Shown: in pieces, positions 1 to 10,759 of the stretch
Numbering within the stretch: the first letter of the stretch is position 1
Layout of the letters: every line of letters starts with the position of its first letter
Assembly: GCA_014529385.2 (NCBI GenBank)
Contig: CM043945.1
Location: forward strand, 98,498,612 to 98,562,611
DNA length: 64,000 bases
Direction: 5' to 3'
From: Adiantum capillus-veneris
Taxonomy: Eukaryota > Streptophyta > Polypodiopsida > Polypodiales > Pteridaceae
Program-made: the position numbers and the translations under genes
The notes under the pieces: model-generated
The model's database searches: none
Told to the model about the DNA's origin: nothing
Seen by the model: only the letters and a program-made list of their open reading frames with translations

Positions 1-404
1 ACCTAGTTACAACCTTTTCTACAAGTGAAATCCATGTTGAACTCTAATGGAGCAGATTCTTTTGGATGGATAGAAGGAGAGGAGAAATTTTCTACTTTGG
101 TGACAGATCCTAACCAATCTGACAGCCCAATTATCAAACCGGTGTCCTTGGGGGGTTCCACCTAAAGCCCTCTCCAAGTGACCAATCAAGCATAGAATTC
201 CATTATCTTCTACTACTTAATCAATGCTCCCAATTCACAATAGAATACCTCAAGATCCTATACACACCTATGAAAATTGGCATCCCAAACCTCTAGAAAC
301 ATGGTTGAGTCATTAACAAAAAACTCAAAATCCAAAAGCTCGTGTCCCCAAATAGTTAACTTTAATCCATGCAAACCAGCCTCCCATGAAGTGAAAAATC
401 TATG
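1..404. other. Unassigned sequence at window start
   Basis: No protein family, long repeat or RNA gene is recognised here. The copia reverse-transcriptase similarity of the next feature stops at about 405, so this is flanking DNA or a diverged continuation of that element. Confidence 0.4.
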
Positions 405-700
405 CGTCGCCTCTATTCTACGTTTTCTATCCCTCTTGATACGCATACCAAGAAAGTGGCTTGCATCTTCGAAATACTTCATAAAAAACTACGTTGCTAA
501 GTGACTTCTTCAAGATGGAAATCTCATCAGCAATGAGCCTATCATCAACATAGATTATCAAGATGATAAGTGAACCATCATTCAACTTCTTGGTATAGAA
601 GCAGTGATCTTCTAGGATCCGTTCATAACCATCGGAGTGCATGTACTTGTCAAACATCCGGTACCGCTACCTCAAGCCTTGTTTTAGGCCATACAATGCC

Positions 701-1349
701 CTCAAGGGATTCACCATGGAAACTTATCGCACCATGTAAGTACAGGGGAGGGGGGGTTTTTTACAAGTTACATAAGCGTATAAGTTAGGGACAGACCCCC
801 AATAAATTATCGCCAAAGATTAAAAATGGGGGGGGGGGGGGGGGGGGGGGGGGGACCTAACCCGGGTCGATTACATATAACGATTGGTCACCAGTGTGCA
901 TTAGAACTCGGATGAATTTAGGGGATGTTTTTTTCAAGTCACACATCAAATTTTGTATCAAGCCGGTCATGGATAAGGGCTAATTTGGAGCAGGTCAAGG
1001 TTTGATTTACACCAGATTTAGAAAGGTCAAATTTGGACGAGTATCCAAAGTGCAGATTGATTAGGCAAAAAGTCAAACTAAGACACATTGAGCGTACATC
1101 TAGTTATCAACAAAAGTGGTTTCTTAGTACATTGCCAATCACTATGCTATACAGTATTACTCAGTTAGATCATGTGAGACCTATATTTTGTATGTAAGAT
1201 AGGGGTATGATAGTTTTTTTCATTGATTGTCATATAAGCGTAGAAAGGGGGGACCATATTTTCTAATATTTGTAGTATATAGGGGTTTTTATCAAAGTTG
1301 TCCGCTCGCAGGTGGCGTCCTATTTTGCATATAGAGTGAATCCCCCGGG
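701..1349. mobile_element. 649-bp non-autonomous DNA element in copia-1
   Basis: The insert is flanked by the direct repeat ACAATGCC (693-700 and 1350-1357), an 8-bp target-site duplication. Its ends are inverted: CTCAAGGGATTCAC at 701-714 against CCCGGGGGATTCAC read inward from 1349, 11 of 14 matching. Taking it out rejoins the two halves of the conserved copia RT block around KALYGLKQ in frame, which shows it is a later insertion. The 8-bp duplication suggests a hAT-type transposase acting in trans. The inner terminal sequence (GGGGGATTCACTCTATA) also resembles the CACTA-like elements at 17103 and 20520, so the superfamily is not settled. It encodes nothing and holds a 27-base G tract. Confidence 0.75.
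828..854. repeat. Poly-G tract (27 bases)
   Basis: Uninterrupted run of G inside the 649-bp insert. It is one of several 16-33 base G or C homopolymers in the window. Confidence 0.95.
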
Positions 1350-1727
1350 ACAATGCCTTACACAATTCACATACCAATTCTATCCTTCTAGGCTTTTCAT
1401 GTTTGACTTCAAAACCCTCTAGCCGTTGCATGTAGACATCCTCATCAAGGTCCTCATGAAGGAAAGTCACCTTCACGTCCATTTGGACAAGTTCCATCTC
1501 CTCAGTGGTTACTAGTCCAAGCACAAGACGCAATATAGTCATCTTAACCAGTGGAGAAAAAATCTCATCGGAGTCCATGCCTTTCTTTTGCTCGAAACCC
1601 TTAGCAACCAATCTAGCCTTATACTTAGGCTCAAGATCTTATTCCATGTACTTATTCTTGTACACCCATTTTCCCTCTAGAAACAGTGTCAGTTCCCAGG
1701 TTTCATTTGCCGTAATTGAGTGATACC

Positions 1728-2789
1728 TGCTTCCACTTCACTATGTCTTCCATCTCAATAGCGTCTCTGTAGAGCAGGTAGGTTCCGTAGTAAGTGACCA
1801 ACAAACAGTCTAACCCTAGCTGAAAACATTCAGGGGCATGAGATACACGTGTAGATTTCCCTACTGCCTAGTTGTTGGACTCTGCTCTCTTAGAAGTATC
1901 ACATTAGGTGAAACTTGGACTCAATTTTGGGTCAGTAAGAAATTCCTACTCAGCATAGACAAAGGTAATCCTGAAAAATACAAAAGTAGTTTTTTGAAAT
2001 TCTATTTCTCATAGTACATACGTAAAAGATTGCTTGATAACTTAAATGCATGTTCGTACAGAATCTTTTTGAGAGCCCAAATTAAGTATACACAAAAATC
2101 CATGTCCACGAATCTTAATGAGTGATGTCATGTGCGATGAAAGAAAACACATAAGAGATGTTTCAAAATAAAAAAAGAACACCATGGATTCATCCAAAGT
2201 GTCCAAAAACCTTAGGATACCACTTTAAAACACTGAAATTTGACGTCTCTAGCTCAAGATACAATCTTTTGAAGCCTAGGGTCTCATGAGGTCAGAACCA
2301 AGTGAATAGAGGCCCCAGAGACCCCTTAGAGGTCTCTATTTGCTTAGTTCTGACCCTTTCATAGTCTTAAATAGTACCTATCAATCGCTATCAAGTACGA
2401 CCCATTCAAATTTGAATTGCGAGTATCTCATAAAAAGGTGATTGATGTTTGTGCGAGATGGCAACAGCGGGTCATAAAAGGGCACTCGATGCTTGTGCAA
2501 GATGTCACTATCAAGTGCCTTACTTTTCTGATGACAATGAAAATTTCAGTAAAATGGTTTTCATGGATATTTTCAAAAATGAGAAAAAAGGCTTTTCTAC
2601 GTAACATTAGCCTTCTTCCTTTACGCTAAGCAGCATTCTCTCACCAAAGCTAAAAGGCCCAAAAATGAGTCTATTTCTTTCTTAATGCTAGCTCTCTGTG
2701 GAGCATTATTGTACGAACAATCAAAAAACGCGCTGGCATGTTGACATGGTAGACTGTATGGACTTTCATGAAACACATTCACATGTCCT
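1728..2789. other. Unassigned spacer with a short hairpin
   Basis: About 1 kb between copia-1 and copia-B with no recognisable coding similarity. The only structure I see is the inverted repeat at 2290-2355. Short open frames (for example 2417-2629) have no family features. Confidence 0.45.
2290..2355. repeat. Short inverted repeat, 25-bp arms
   Basis: Arms at 2290-2314 (GGTCAGAACCAAG...) and 2331-2355 (...CTTAGTTCTGACC) are complementary at about 20 of 25 positions around a 16-base loop. It could be the palindromic core of a miniature element or chance; no flanking duplication was identified. Confidence 0.6.
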
Positions 2790-2814
2790 AACATGGCACA
2801 ACATACGAATTTCA

Positions 2815-3505
2815 TGCTTGGTGGCAAGATTGCTGATGCTACAGCTATTTTTCCTACGATTGAGCAAGCTCATTTGGATGTAAAAGATACACAAGCTCAT
2901 GCTTTGATTGCGTTGTCTGTGAAGCACACTTTTACTCCTCATGTTCGTTCAACAAAATGTGAAAAATAGGCTTGGGATATTCTGGCTGGTCTTTATGCAA
3001 GTGGCAATGAGGCTAAAATTTCATTGCTCATTGTGCAGATTGTTCTTGATGCTTTGTTAGATTCTTATCAGACTTTTGCCAGTACTTGGAGACTTATGAC
3101 CCAAGGAAATCTAGAAGTTGTCAAGTTTGATGCATTATGCACATTGTTGTTGCAAGAGTTACTTTTTAAAAGAAATAGGGATAAACAATGTTCATTTGAA
3201 CATGCCTTTATTGCTGCTCAAAGAAAAGGTGGTAAAAGCAATGTAGCCACTTCTCATGGTTCTTCTACGAGTGGTAAATCACCTATTCCTAATGCGTTTG
3301 CTGGCAGCAATTCTTCTGGGAATTCTGATGAAAAGGGAAAAAAGAAGATGCATTGCCATTATTGTACAACTAATTGATTACTTGATCAAGCAGTGTCCCA
3401 AATTGAAGGCAAAAGAGGCAAAGAAGAAAGAGGCTAGTTCCCCTACATTTGTAGCTATTGTTGAGTATTTTGTGAGAGGAGATTGTGATGCTGATGTTGA
3501 TGCGG
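2815..3505 (+). pseudogene. copia-B Gag, truncated and frameshifted
   Basis: Nucleocapsid-type Gag. Around 2880-3000 the frame resembles 'AHALIALSVKHTF' and 'AWDILAGLYA', and 3050-3190 reads 'LDALLDSYQTFASTWRLMTQ' and 'DALCTLLLQE', the UBN2-type copia Gag core. A zinc knuckle follows: 'CHYC' at about 3354 then, across a frameshift, 'IKQCPKLKAKE' (copia-A has intact C-X2-C-X4-H-X4-C here). Premature stops include one near 2967. The first part of Gag is absent. Confidence 0.85.
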
Positions 3506-3506
3506 A

Positions 3507-4136
3507 ATGGGTCTTCAGTGCACTTATGATCCTTGTGTCCATGATGCATGTATGCCAATTGCTGCAGATGCTCATGTGTGGTACTTTGACGGTGGTGCTA
3601 CAAATCACATTACCTCTCATCGTAACTTGCTTACCTCTCTTAAGGATGTCCCTCATGGAAATCTAGTCACTTGTGGCAACAATGCCTCTTATCTGGTTAA
3701 GGGAGTTGAAAATATTGTGCTTAATACTGCAAATTGAAGTTCTTTTACACTTCTTGATGCATTGTATGTACTTGGGATCAAGAAGAATCCTTTGTCTATA
3801 TCTGCACTTGCTAGACTTGGTCTTGTAGTCAAATTTGTGCATAACAGATGTACAATACATGATCTCAGTTTTGGTAATGAAATTGGTAGTACATTTGGCA
3901 TTTTATGCTGTGGGCTGTATAAGCTCACTCTGTATGACAAGTGTGGGCATAATTTTTCAAACGATGTTGTGGATTCGAAGGCTATTTCAGATGCAAAACT
4001 TTGGCATGCACGTTTTGGGCATCTAAATTTTGCCAATTTGCTATGTTTGCAGAAATCTGATATGGTTGCTTCTTTGCTGCCTCTTGAAGAACCTATCAAA
4101 TATGTTTCAGAAGGTTGTATGTTGGGTAAGATGTAG
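3507..4136 (+). pseudogene. copia-B protease and GAG-pre-integrase
   Basis: The aspartic protease reads 'WYFDGGATNHITSH' at about 3580-3620. Copia-A has the usual DSG in the same place, so the middle residue of the active site is changed here. A stop at about 3735 interrupts it. From 3762 the frame gives 'SISALARLGLVVKF' and then the GAG-pre-integrase block 'LWHARFGHLNFANLL' (about 4000-4050) and 'EGCMLGKM'. A stop at 4134-4136 separates it from integrase. Confidence 0.85.
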
Positions 4137-4780
4137 CATTCAAAGTTTCCAAAGGATGGTTCAATTAGGGCTATATGCAGGTTGAGACTTGTGCATAGGG
4201 ATGTTTGTGGGCCCATGCAAACCCCGTCCTTGGGCAATTACATTTACTTGGTGAATTTCATTGATGATTACTCTAGACATGAATGGGTGTATCCGCTTAA
4301 AGAGAAGTACAAAGTGTTTATGTGCTTCAAGAAATTTTTGGCTATGACTGAAAATGTCTCAAAATGTGCTATGGGCAACCTCCGTTCCGATCGAGGTGGG
4401 GATTATATGTCTCATGAATTTAATGAATTTTTGGATGGTTGTGGGATAAAACGCCAATGTAGAGTGCCGTATACACCTCAAAAAAATGGTGTTGCTGAGA
4501 GGAAAAATAGGTCACTTACGGAAATGGCACAATGTATGGTCCAAAGTCAAGCTTTGCCGCATTTGTTTTGGCTTGAGACCATCAAATATTCCCTGTCTGT
4601 ACTTAATAGGTGTCCTACAAAAGCTTTGCAGTCTATGAATCCATATGAAACATGGCATGATAGAAAGCCTGCTACTGAGCACACGCATGTTTTTGGCTAT
4701 TTGGAATATGCTTTGGTTCCACAAACGCAACGCAGAAAATTGGATGATAAAGGCTGTCAAATGTACTTTTGTTGGTTAGT
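4137..4780 (+). pseudogene. copia-B integrase core
   Basis: DDE-type integrase core that would join element DNA to the chromosome. Visible blocks: 'HRDVCGPMQTPS' (first Asp, about 4195), 'FIDDYSRHEWVYPLK', 'LRSDRGGDYMS' (second Asp, about 4390) and 'YTPQKNGVAERKNR' (catalytic Glu, about 4495), then 'PYETWHDRKP' and 'VFGYLEYAL'. All three acidic positions are kept. After 'LDDKGCQMYFCWL' the sequence passes straight into RNase H because of the RT deletion. Confidence 0.88.
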
Positions 4781-5283
4781 GTTGAAAGCAAGGGGGGATC
4801 ATTTTCGCCAGATTTACATGCTTTTTTGGACTTAGATTGGGCTAGTTGTTTTGACACGCGAGTGTCCACCATTGGTTTTTGTTTCATGCTTGATAGTTTA
4901 TGTATCTCATGGTTGAGCAAGAAGCAATCTACTGTGGCCAGTTCTAGTTGTGAGATTGAGTACAAGGCAATCTTCACAACTACAATTGAGTGTGTATGGC
5001 TCAGATGCCTTATGTCTGATTTTGGTGTTGGAAAAGGCACTGCCAACACTATATACTGATAGTCAGAGTGCATTGCAATTGAAAGGAACCCAGTTTTTCA
5101 TGCTCGCACAAAGCACATTGAGGTGCATTACCACTATGCTAGGGAGAGGCTCTCAATAGGAGAGATAAGCTTGGCTTATGTGCCAACACAGGACAACCTT
5201 GCAAATATTTTCACAAAGGAATTGTCTTGTGAGAAGATCAAAGCTTTTTGCAAATCTTTGGGCTTACTCCCCTTTGTGGACTG
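4781..5283 (+). pseudogene. copia-B RNase H remnant
   Basis: Ty1/copia RNase H. It begins abruptly at the deletion joint (about 4785) with 'FSPDLHAFLDLDWASCFDTRVST', then 'ISWLSKKQSTVASSSCEIEYKA' and 'VWLRCLM'. A frameshift near 5050 moves the final part into another frame ('DSQSAL' and onward). The stop near 5281 matches the end of copia-A's RNase H. Confidence 0.85.
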
Positions 5284-5361
5284 ATCATGTCCTCAGGGCA
5301 TGGCACTTCCCTATACTCTATGTGCCAGCTCTCGTTCACTGCATCACTCCCAACGAGGGTT

Positions 5362-5583
5362 TGTTACCATATACATGTGGTAGTGATGTGTGTGAACACA
5401 CTTAGGACCACCGAGGCATTTTTTCCTCACTAGGATGTTCCCCCCATGGATTGTATATATGCCCATTACTCTAGGGTTATATATCTTTCCATTGCACACT
5501 AAGTAATACACTCTCTGTTGTGTGCCTTGAGGTTCCTTTGTCTTCTCCAAGTTGTGTGTGTATTTTATTGCAACCCTAATTCA
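5362..5583 (+). repeat. copia-B 3' LTR
   Basis: Starts TGTTACCATATACATGTGG and runs to '...AACCCTAATTC', matching the 227-bp LTRs of copia-A read on its coding strand. The last few bases (copia-A ends ...CCAACA) are lost where copia-2 begins. The purine-rich stretch expected before the LTR is weak here (ACGAGGGTT). Confidence 0.85.
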
Positions 5584-6918
5584 TAAGAGCATCGGTAGGG
5601 TTGTCATCCGTGTGAACTTTGGCTAAGTCAATGCGCTTGCTAGCCAAAATATCCCGTATCACATGATACCTGACCTTGATGTGTTTTGACATGGAATGAA
5701 ACACAAGGTTCTTTGCTAACATAATCACACTCTGGCTATCACAATGTAACACTGGAATCTGGTGTATACCAAGGTCTCCCACTAGACGAGATAACCATAC
5801 AGCTTCCTTGCTAGCATTAGAAACTGCAACATACTTAGCCTCAGTGGTGGAAGACAAAGTGAAATTTTGGAGACATGACCTCCAAGAGACTTTCATTCCA
5901 ACAAACAAGAAAATGTAGCTAGATGTGGATCTCCTAGTGTCCACACAACCCGCATAATCCGAATCAGTGTATCCAACCATGGGTGCATCACTGTTTCCAA
6001 AGTGCAAGCACTTGTTGGCTGAATCCTTGATGTATCTCAAGATATGTTTCACTACTTCCTAATTCTTTCTGCCTAGATTTTCCATATACGTGCTGCTGAC
6101 CATTCGCACTACATATGCTGTATCTGGTCGTGTGCTAACCATGGCGAACATAAGACTGCCAATTGCCAAAGAATATGACACCTTTGCCATCTTTGCCTTT
6201 TCAACATCCAATTTGGGGCAACCATTCTTGCTAAGTTTTACATATGCCGTCATTGGGGTACTCAATGATTTCCCCCCTTGCATGTTAAAAACATGGCAAG
6301 ACTTTGTGAATATACTCTTCCTGTGTCAGTTCAAGAATTCATCGCTTATGATCTCTCTTGATGCACATACCAAGAAAATGATGTGCATCACCCAAATCCG
6401 TCATGGAAAACTGCTTGCTGAAAGCATCCTTGAGAAGTGCAATCACATCTTTTGATTTCCCAACTATAAGCATATCATCCACGTACAAGATCAAAATGAT
6501 AAGGGAACCATCATTTAACCTCCTTGTGTACAAGTAGTGATCCTCTTGGCTCCTTAACCTTGGGATTGAATGTACTTGTCAAACTTGATGTACCACTGTC
6601 TTGAACCTTGCTTTAGACCATACAAATATTTCTTTAGCCTACACACCAATTTTGCCCTTGTTGGCTTTTTAGGCTTGGTCTCAAAACCTTCTAGCTGCTT
6701 CATGTAGACATCTTCTTCAGGATCCCCATGAAGAAACCCCATCTTCACGTCCATTTGGACCAATTCCATGTCCTCAATGGCTACTAAATCAAGCACAATA
6801 TGTAGTGTAGTCATCTTGACTCCTAGAGAAAAAAACTCGTCAAATCTATGCCTTTCTTATGCTTGAAGCCTTTAGCAACAAATCTTTCCTTATACTTAGG
6901 CTCAGGATCTTGTGCCAT
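5584..6918 (-). pseudogene. copia-2: RNase H and reverse transcriptase
   Basis: Minus-strand copia pol. Reading from 6918 down: a start resembling 'EPKYK..FVAKGF', 'LVQMDVKMGFLHGDPEEDVYMKQLEGF' blocks (about 6760-6680), 'YLYGLKQGSRQWY', the catalytic 'YVDDMLIV' (about 6480), 'MTDLGDAHHFLGM' (about 6390), 'RPDTAYVV', and RNase H with 'GYTDSDYAGCVDTRRSTS' (about 5950), 'TLSSTTEAKYVA' and 'VLHCDSQSV'. Several stops and frameshifts break it into four open pieces. It is cut by copia-B's LTR on one side and by an LTR-like repeat at 6919 on the other. Same family as copia-1. Confidence 0.9.
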
Positions 6919-7626
6919 TGGAGAAGGGGAATGGGGAACACACCAAACACACAAAAAAAAAATCTATATAGCTCAGGGTATTCACAACACCCCCCTCCTC
7001 TCAAAAACACCTTTAAAAAAAATAGTTTGCACTAGCAAGACCTCGCCTGCACTCCACCCAATGCACCTACCGCTAACAAGATCACCCACCCACATGCACA
7101 CACCACTGTGGGTGATCTCGAACCTCTCAACACACACAAATACTCTTAATCACTCTCTTTGCACTCACACAGACGTCTCAATTCGGGGGTGCATATTTCT
7201 TCACTACCGACACCGCACTTCACGAACCATAGCGAGAGAAAGAGAAAAGGGGAAGGAGAAATTAAAACTCGATAGGGGAAAAGTGGGCTTGATCTTGCTT
7301 CAAAAGATTGATTACAACCTTTGAAACACCATGGCCATGACTACCCCAAAATAGAAAAACATGGTTCCACTCCACAGGTGCAATCCTCTGTGTAGGGAGC
7401 TCCCAAAAAAAACGTCACTATTGAACAAACACTTCCCTCAATCTAGAACCACCAACCGACTCTTTGACTACCATCATCCTTCTGCACTCGCCCTTGCAAG
7501 TAAGCACCTTGGAAAACCTTTCCATCTATTTCACTTCCAAGCTGCTGCGCAGCTCTCCACCATCGGGTGCAACTCCGACGACTTCCCTTGTGTGGCTTCA
7601 ACCACTGTCATAAAATCTAAGATCTA
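6919..7626 (-). repeat. LTR-like repeat, inverted copy 1
   Basis: About 700 bp that recur in opposite orientation at 7810-8509. Shared stretches include 'AATGGGGAACACACC', 'ATTCACAACACCC', 'ACCTACCGCTAACAAGATC', 'GGAAAAGTGGGCTTGA' and 'ACACCATGGCCATGACTAC'. The copy abuts copia-2 RT with no primer site beside it, so it may be a solo LTR or the end of a deleted element. Divergence between the copies is clearly visible, so they are not recent. Confidence 0.7.
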
Positions 7627-7809
7627 ACCAACCCAAAATATTTTCTCATATTAAATTGATCATCTAATGTGGGAGAATAAACGGGAACAAGGGTTAGGAT
7701 ATAGACATGTGCTTATAGATCTATCTCAAAAAGGAAAAAAGGGGTCACTATCTTTGAACGAGGGTTTTTTTCCCTTTTGGCTTGGGGAGGAGGAAAAGAA
7801 CAAGAAGAG

Positions 7810-8509
7810 ATTTATGTAGTTGGTGGTCGAAGTTGCACGAGGGAAGTTGCCAAAGTTGCACCAGATGGTGGAGAGCTATGTAGCGGCTTGGAAGTAAAAG
7901 AGTTGGAAAGATTTGCCAAGGTGCTTCATTGCAGGGGTGAGTGGCGAAGGATGATGGTAGTATAAGACTCGGTTGGTGGTTTTGAATTGAGGGAAGTGTT
8001 TGTCTAGTAGTGACATTTTTTTGGGAGCTCCCCACACAGAGGATTGTGCCTGTGGAGTGGAACCATGTTCTTTTCCTTTGGGGTAGTCATGGCCATGGTG
8101 TTTCGAAGGTCGTAATCAATCTTTTGAAGCAAGGTCAAGCCCACTTTTCCCCTATCAAGTGTTGATTCTCCCTTCCCCTTTTCTCTTTCTCTTGATCTGG
8201 TTCGTGTCATCCGGTGTCGATAGTGAGGACATATGCCCCCCAAACCGGCAACGTTTGTGTGAGTGTAGAGAGAGTGAGTAAGAGGAGTCATGTATGTAGA
8301 GAGGGTTGAGATCAACTGCAGTGGTGAGTGCGTGTGGGTGGGTGATCTTGTTAGCGGTAGGTGCATTGGCTGGAGTGCAGGCAAGGCCCTGCTAGTGCAA
8401 ATTGTTTCTTTTGAAGGTGTTTTTGAGAGGACATGGGTGTTGTGAATACCTTGAGCTATATAGGGGTAGTTGTTTGTGTGTCGGGTGTGTTCCCCATTCC
8501 CTTTGTCCA
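7810..8509 (+). repeat. LTR-like repeat, inverted copy 2 (candidate 5' LTR of Tat element)
   Basis: Reverse complement of the 6919-7626 repeat. It ends '...CTTTGTCCA' at 8509, directly before the leader and Gag of the plus-strand gypsy at 8510, so it is placed like a 5' LTR. The left end is unclear because the similarity fades in the 7627-7809 spacer. I found no second direct copy after the gypsy pol, which may lie beyond the assembly gap. Confidence 0.6.
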
Positions 8510-8587
8510 TCTTCTGGTGCTCCCACGGAGGACCACACTGATTGCTCCTAGTTAGGTGCAGAGAAGCAATTTTTGGTGCTGGCCGGC

Positions 8588-9480
8588 ATGGCGTCTCAAA
8601 GCTATGGACCGATTTTTATAGGTGAAGAGAATCCCGGCGAGTGGATTGCAGACTTTGAGCTGTATATGTTTTCATTGCGTATGCCAAACAATGATAGCAA
8701 GATGCAAAAATTTCCTTTAGTGATGCATGGTAAAGCAAAGGTAAGGTACGAATCTTTGGAAGGTGAGCCGAGGCATGCTTGGCCGGCTTTAAGGGCAAGT
8801 TTCCTACATAATTTCTGCAAAGAGGCGTCCCCAGTCGAGATGGATTCCAAGCTAAAGGCGCTCAAATAGGATGTAAGTGAAGAATTTAGTTTGTTTTTGG
8901 ATTGTTTTGAAGTGTGTTGGACAGAGTTAGCGGGTGCCATGCAATTGGCCAATGGTGCCTACTTCACATAAGATAAATTCATGGCATTCCTACATCCTAA
9001 AGTGAGGAAGAAAGTGGATTTTGAAAGCCCAAAAGCCTACAATGGTGCAATGGCCATTGCAAAAGCAAAGAGCAAGAAGATAAAAAAGAAGATTGAATAG
9101 GGCATGTCGGGCTATGAAGCGACAGTGCATATTCAACCTCAGAGTCTGAGGGATGATGTTCATGAGGAGAACATGCAAACCAAGGTGTAACTGTTGTGCC
9201 ACAAAATAGGCTGCAAACCGTTCACAATTTGTATGAACAAATTCAGGAATTGCGGCTAAGTGTGATGGATAGAGGACAACCAAGAGGAGAAAGGGGCAGG
9301 GTAAGGCCACTACCTAAAGGCCACTACCTAGCCGGTGTTACAATTGCGGTGAAGAAGGATACTATGCACCGGATTTCCCTCATCCACCAAGAGAAAGAGG
9401 TGGTATTTATCCATTGTTTGGTAGAGGTAGAGACCAAGAACAATTCAATGGACCGAGAGAGCACGTAGTTGAGAATCAAG
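8588..9480 (+). pseudogene. Tat-element Gag with damaged zinc knuckle
   Basis: The ATG at 8588 starts 'MASQSYGPIFIGEENPGEW', followed by a Retrotrans_gag-like region with 'VMHGKAKVRYESLEG' and 'FLHNFCKEASPVEMDSKL' up to a stop at 8866-8868. The same frame continues with 'EEFSLFLDCFEVCW' and 'PKVRKKVDFESPKAY', with more stops near 8968 and 9098. At about 9330-9370 another frame reads 'CYNCGEEGYYAPDF', a CCHC knuckle whose His is now Tyr and whose last Cys is now Phe. Gag would package element RNA in the cytoplasm; this copy cannot. Confidence 0.75.
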
Positions 9481-9833
9481 TACATCTGGATCCTCCGGAT
9501 GGTGGAATTCCCTAGGGTGAATATCATTGGAGTGGATAAGCAGGATGTTGAACTTTTGACCAACAAAAGAGCAAGGATGGAAAGGGAGATAGAAATTGAG
9601 CAGGAACTAGGGCCCACAAAGGTAAAGAGAAAGTGTACAAAGGCAAGGAGCAGCTGAAAACTAGCAAGAAGAGGAGGCGTTGCAAAATCAAGCAAGCATA
9701 CTTTCAGCTAGGGTGCAACTACCCCAAATACGACCTGGTAAGTGATGTTCAAAATTAAAAGGCTAACATTACCTTTGGTCAGTTGTTGGCTTTGAATCCC
9801 AAGCTGTAAAGACAATGGTCTACGAGCGTTAGC

Positions 9834-10331
9834 ATGAGTCTGCCAAAGGCTAAGAAAAATGTGCATACATTGCAAAACATGGCATTGAGAGTGGGTAGTC
9901 CAGCGGATGTCCTTCCTCTAGATGATGCGGTCATTGAAAAGAGGATGCAAGTTCAGGCCTATATAGACAGTGGAACACAGGTTTGCATCATGATGGAGGT
10001 TGCTATGAAGGAAACATGTGTCAAAGTAGTAGCTAAATAAAATGTATGCATGAGAATGGCTAACCATGCCAAAGCCAGGTGTTTGGGCCTGGCTCAAGAC
10101 ATAAGAGTGAAGGTGATGGGCTTTGAGTGCCTACTCAATTTCTTCATGATGAAAGTAGGTGATAATGCTTATCCAATCATCTTAGGTAAGCCATGGTTGC
10201 TTGCAATAGGTGCTAAGCAGGATTGGGAGAGCAAGGTGTTCACCTTGCCTGACAAAGAGAGAGGGAGACAGGTGGTGCTTGATTTGAATACCAAAGAGAT
10301 CCATTTCCACCCTGTGGAGGCAAAAAGATGA
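9834..10331 (+). pseudogene. Tat-element aspartic protease
   Basis: Retropepsin-type protease that cleaves the polyprotein. 'QAYIDSGTQVCIM' (about 9955-9995) holds the catalytic D-S-G, followed after a stop at about 10038 by 'RMANHAKARCLGLAQDIRVKV' and 'YPIILGKPWLL' (about 10170-10200), the usual C-terminal block of gypsy proteases. A single stop divides the two halves. Confidence 0.8.
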
Positions 10332-10759
10332 AGATGATACGACAAGCTATGAGTACGAGACCAAGACAGCCTATGATGAGGGCTACCTGGATATGGAGGA
10401 AGAGGGAAGCAAGGATGACATGTTAAAGATAGATGCCGATTTTTTTGGCATCATTGTTAAAGGCTCCCATGCAAAAAGGAGAGGTGCAACCACAGGTTCA
10501 AGGAATAGGTGCAGAGGCGGTAGCCACTATGATAAGCAAATATTTGACCAAGCAAGAGAGAGAAGGCTATGTTGAGCCGTGTTCCTCTTTTCCAAATCTA
10601 TTTGCAACAAAGTACGAGGATCTACGAGGAGCAAAGGGTGCAAAGTGCAAGATATTCTTCAAAGAAGGGTGCAAACCAAAGGCACAGAAGCTAAGGAGGT
10701 TAGGGGAGATTCAAAGGAGGATTTTTGGAAGGAGATTAACCATTTTTTAGATCTATAAA

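Larger units (their letters stand above)
405..1727 (-). pseudogene. copia-1: Ty1/copia reverse transcriptase fragment
   Basis: On the minus strand this reads as the reverse-transcriptase region of a Ty1/copia polyprotein. In order it shows a start resembling 'NETWEL' and 'KWVYK' (about 1700-1630), the block 'LVAKGF..K.G.D..EIFSPLVKM' (about 1610-1540), 'MDVK..FLHEDL.EDVYM' (about 1480-1430), the catalytic 'YVDD' (about 540-560) and 'FLGMRIKRDRKR' (about 410-450). Frameshifts and stops break it, and a 649-bp insertion (701-1349) splits a conserved motif. RNase H and the N-terminal domains are missing. It is closely similar to copia-2 at 5584-6918 (shared 'LNDGSLIIL.. YVDD'), so both belong to one family. 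It cannot encode an active enzyme. Confidence 0.88.
2790..5583 (+). mobile_element. copia-B: internally deleted Ty1/copia element
   Basis: A plus-strand copy of the copia-A family (full copy at 35820-40982, minus strand). It keeps part of Gag, protease, GAG-pre-integrase, integrase and RNase H, then a 3' LTR at 5362-5583. The 5' LTR and Gag start are missing. The whole reverse transcriptase is deleted: at about 4780 the sequence jumps from the end of integrase to RNase H, removing about 1.5 kb present in copia-A. Stops and frameshifts break the remainder. The LTR lies against the RNase H end of copia-2, so copia-B probably inserted into copia-2; the lost left end prevents a target-site check. 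Confidence 0.9.
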
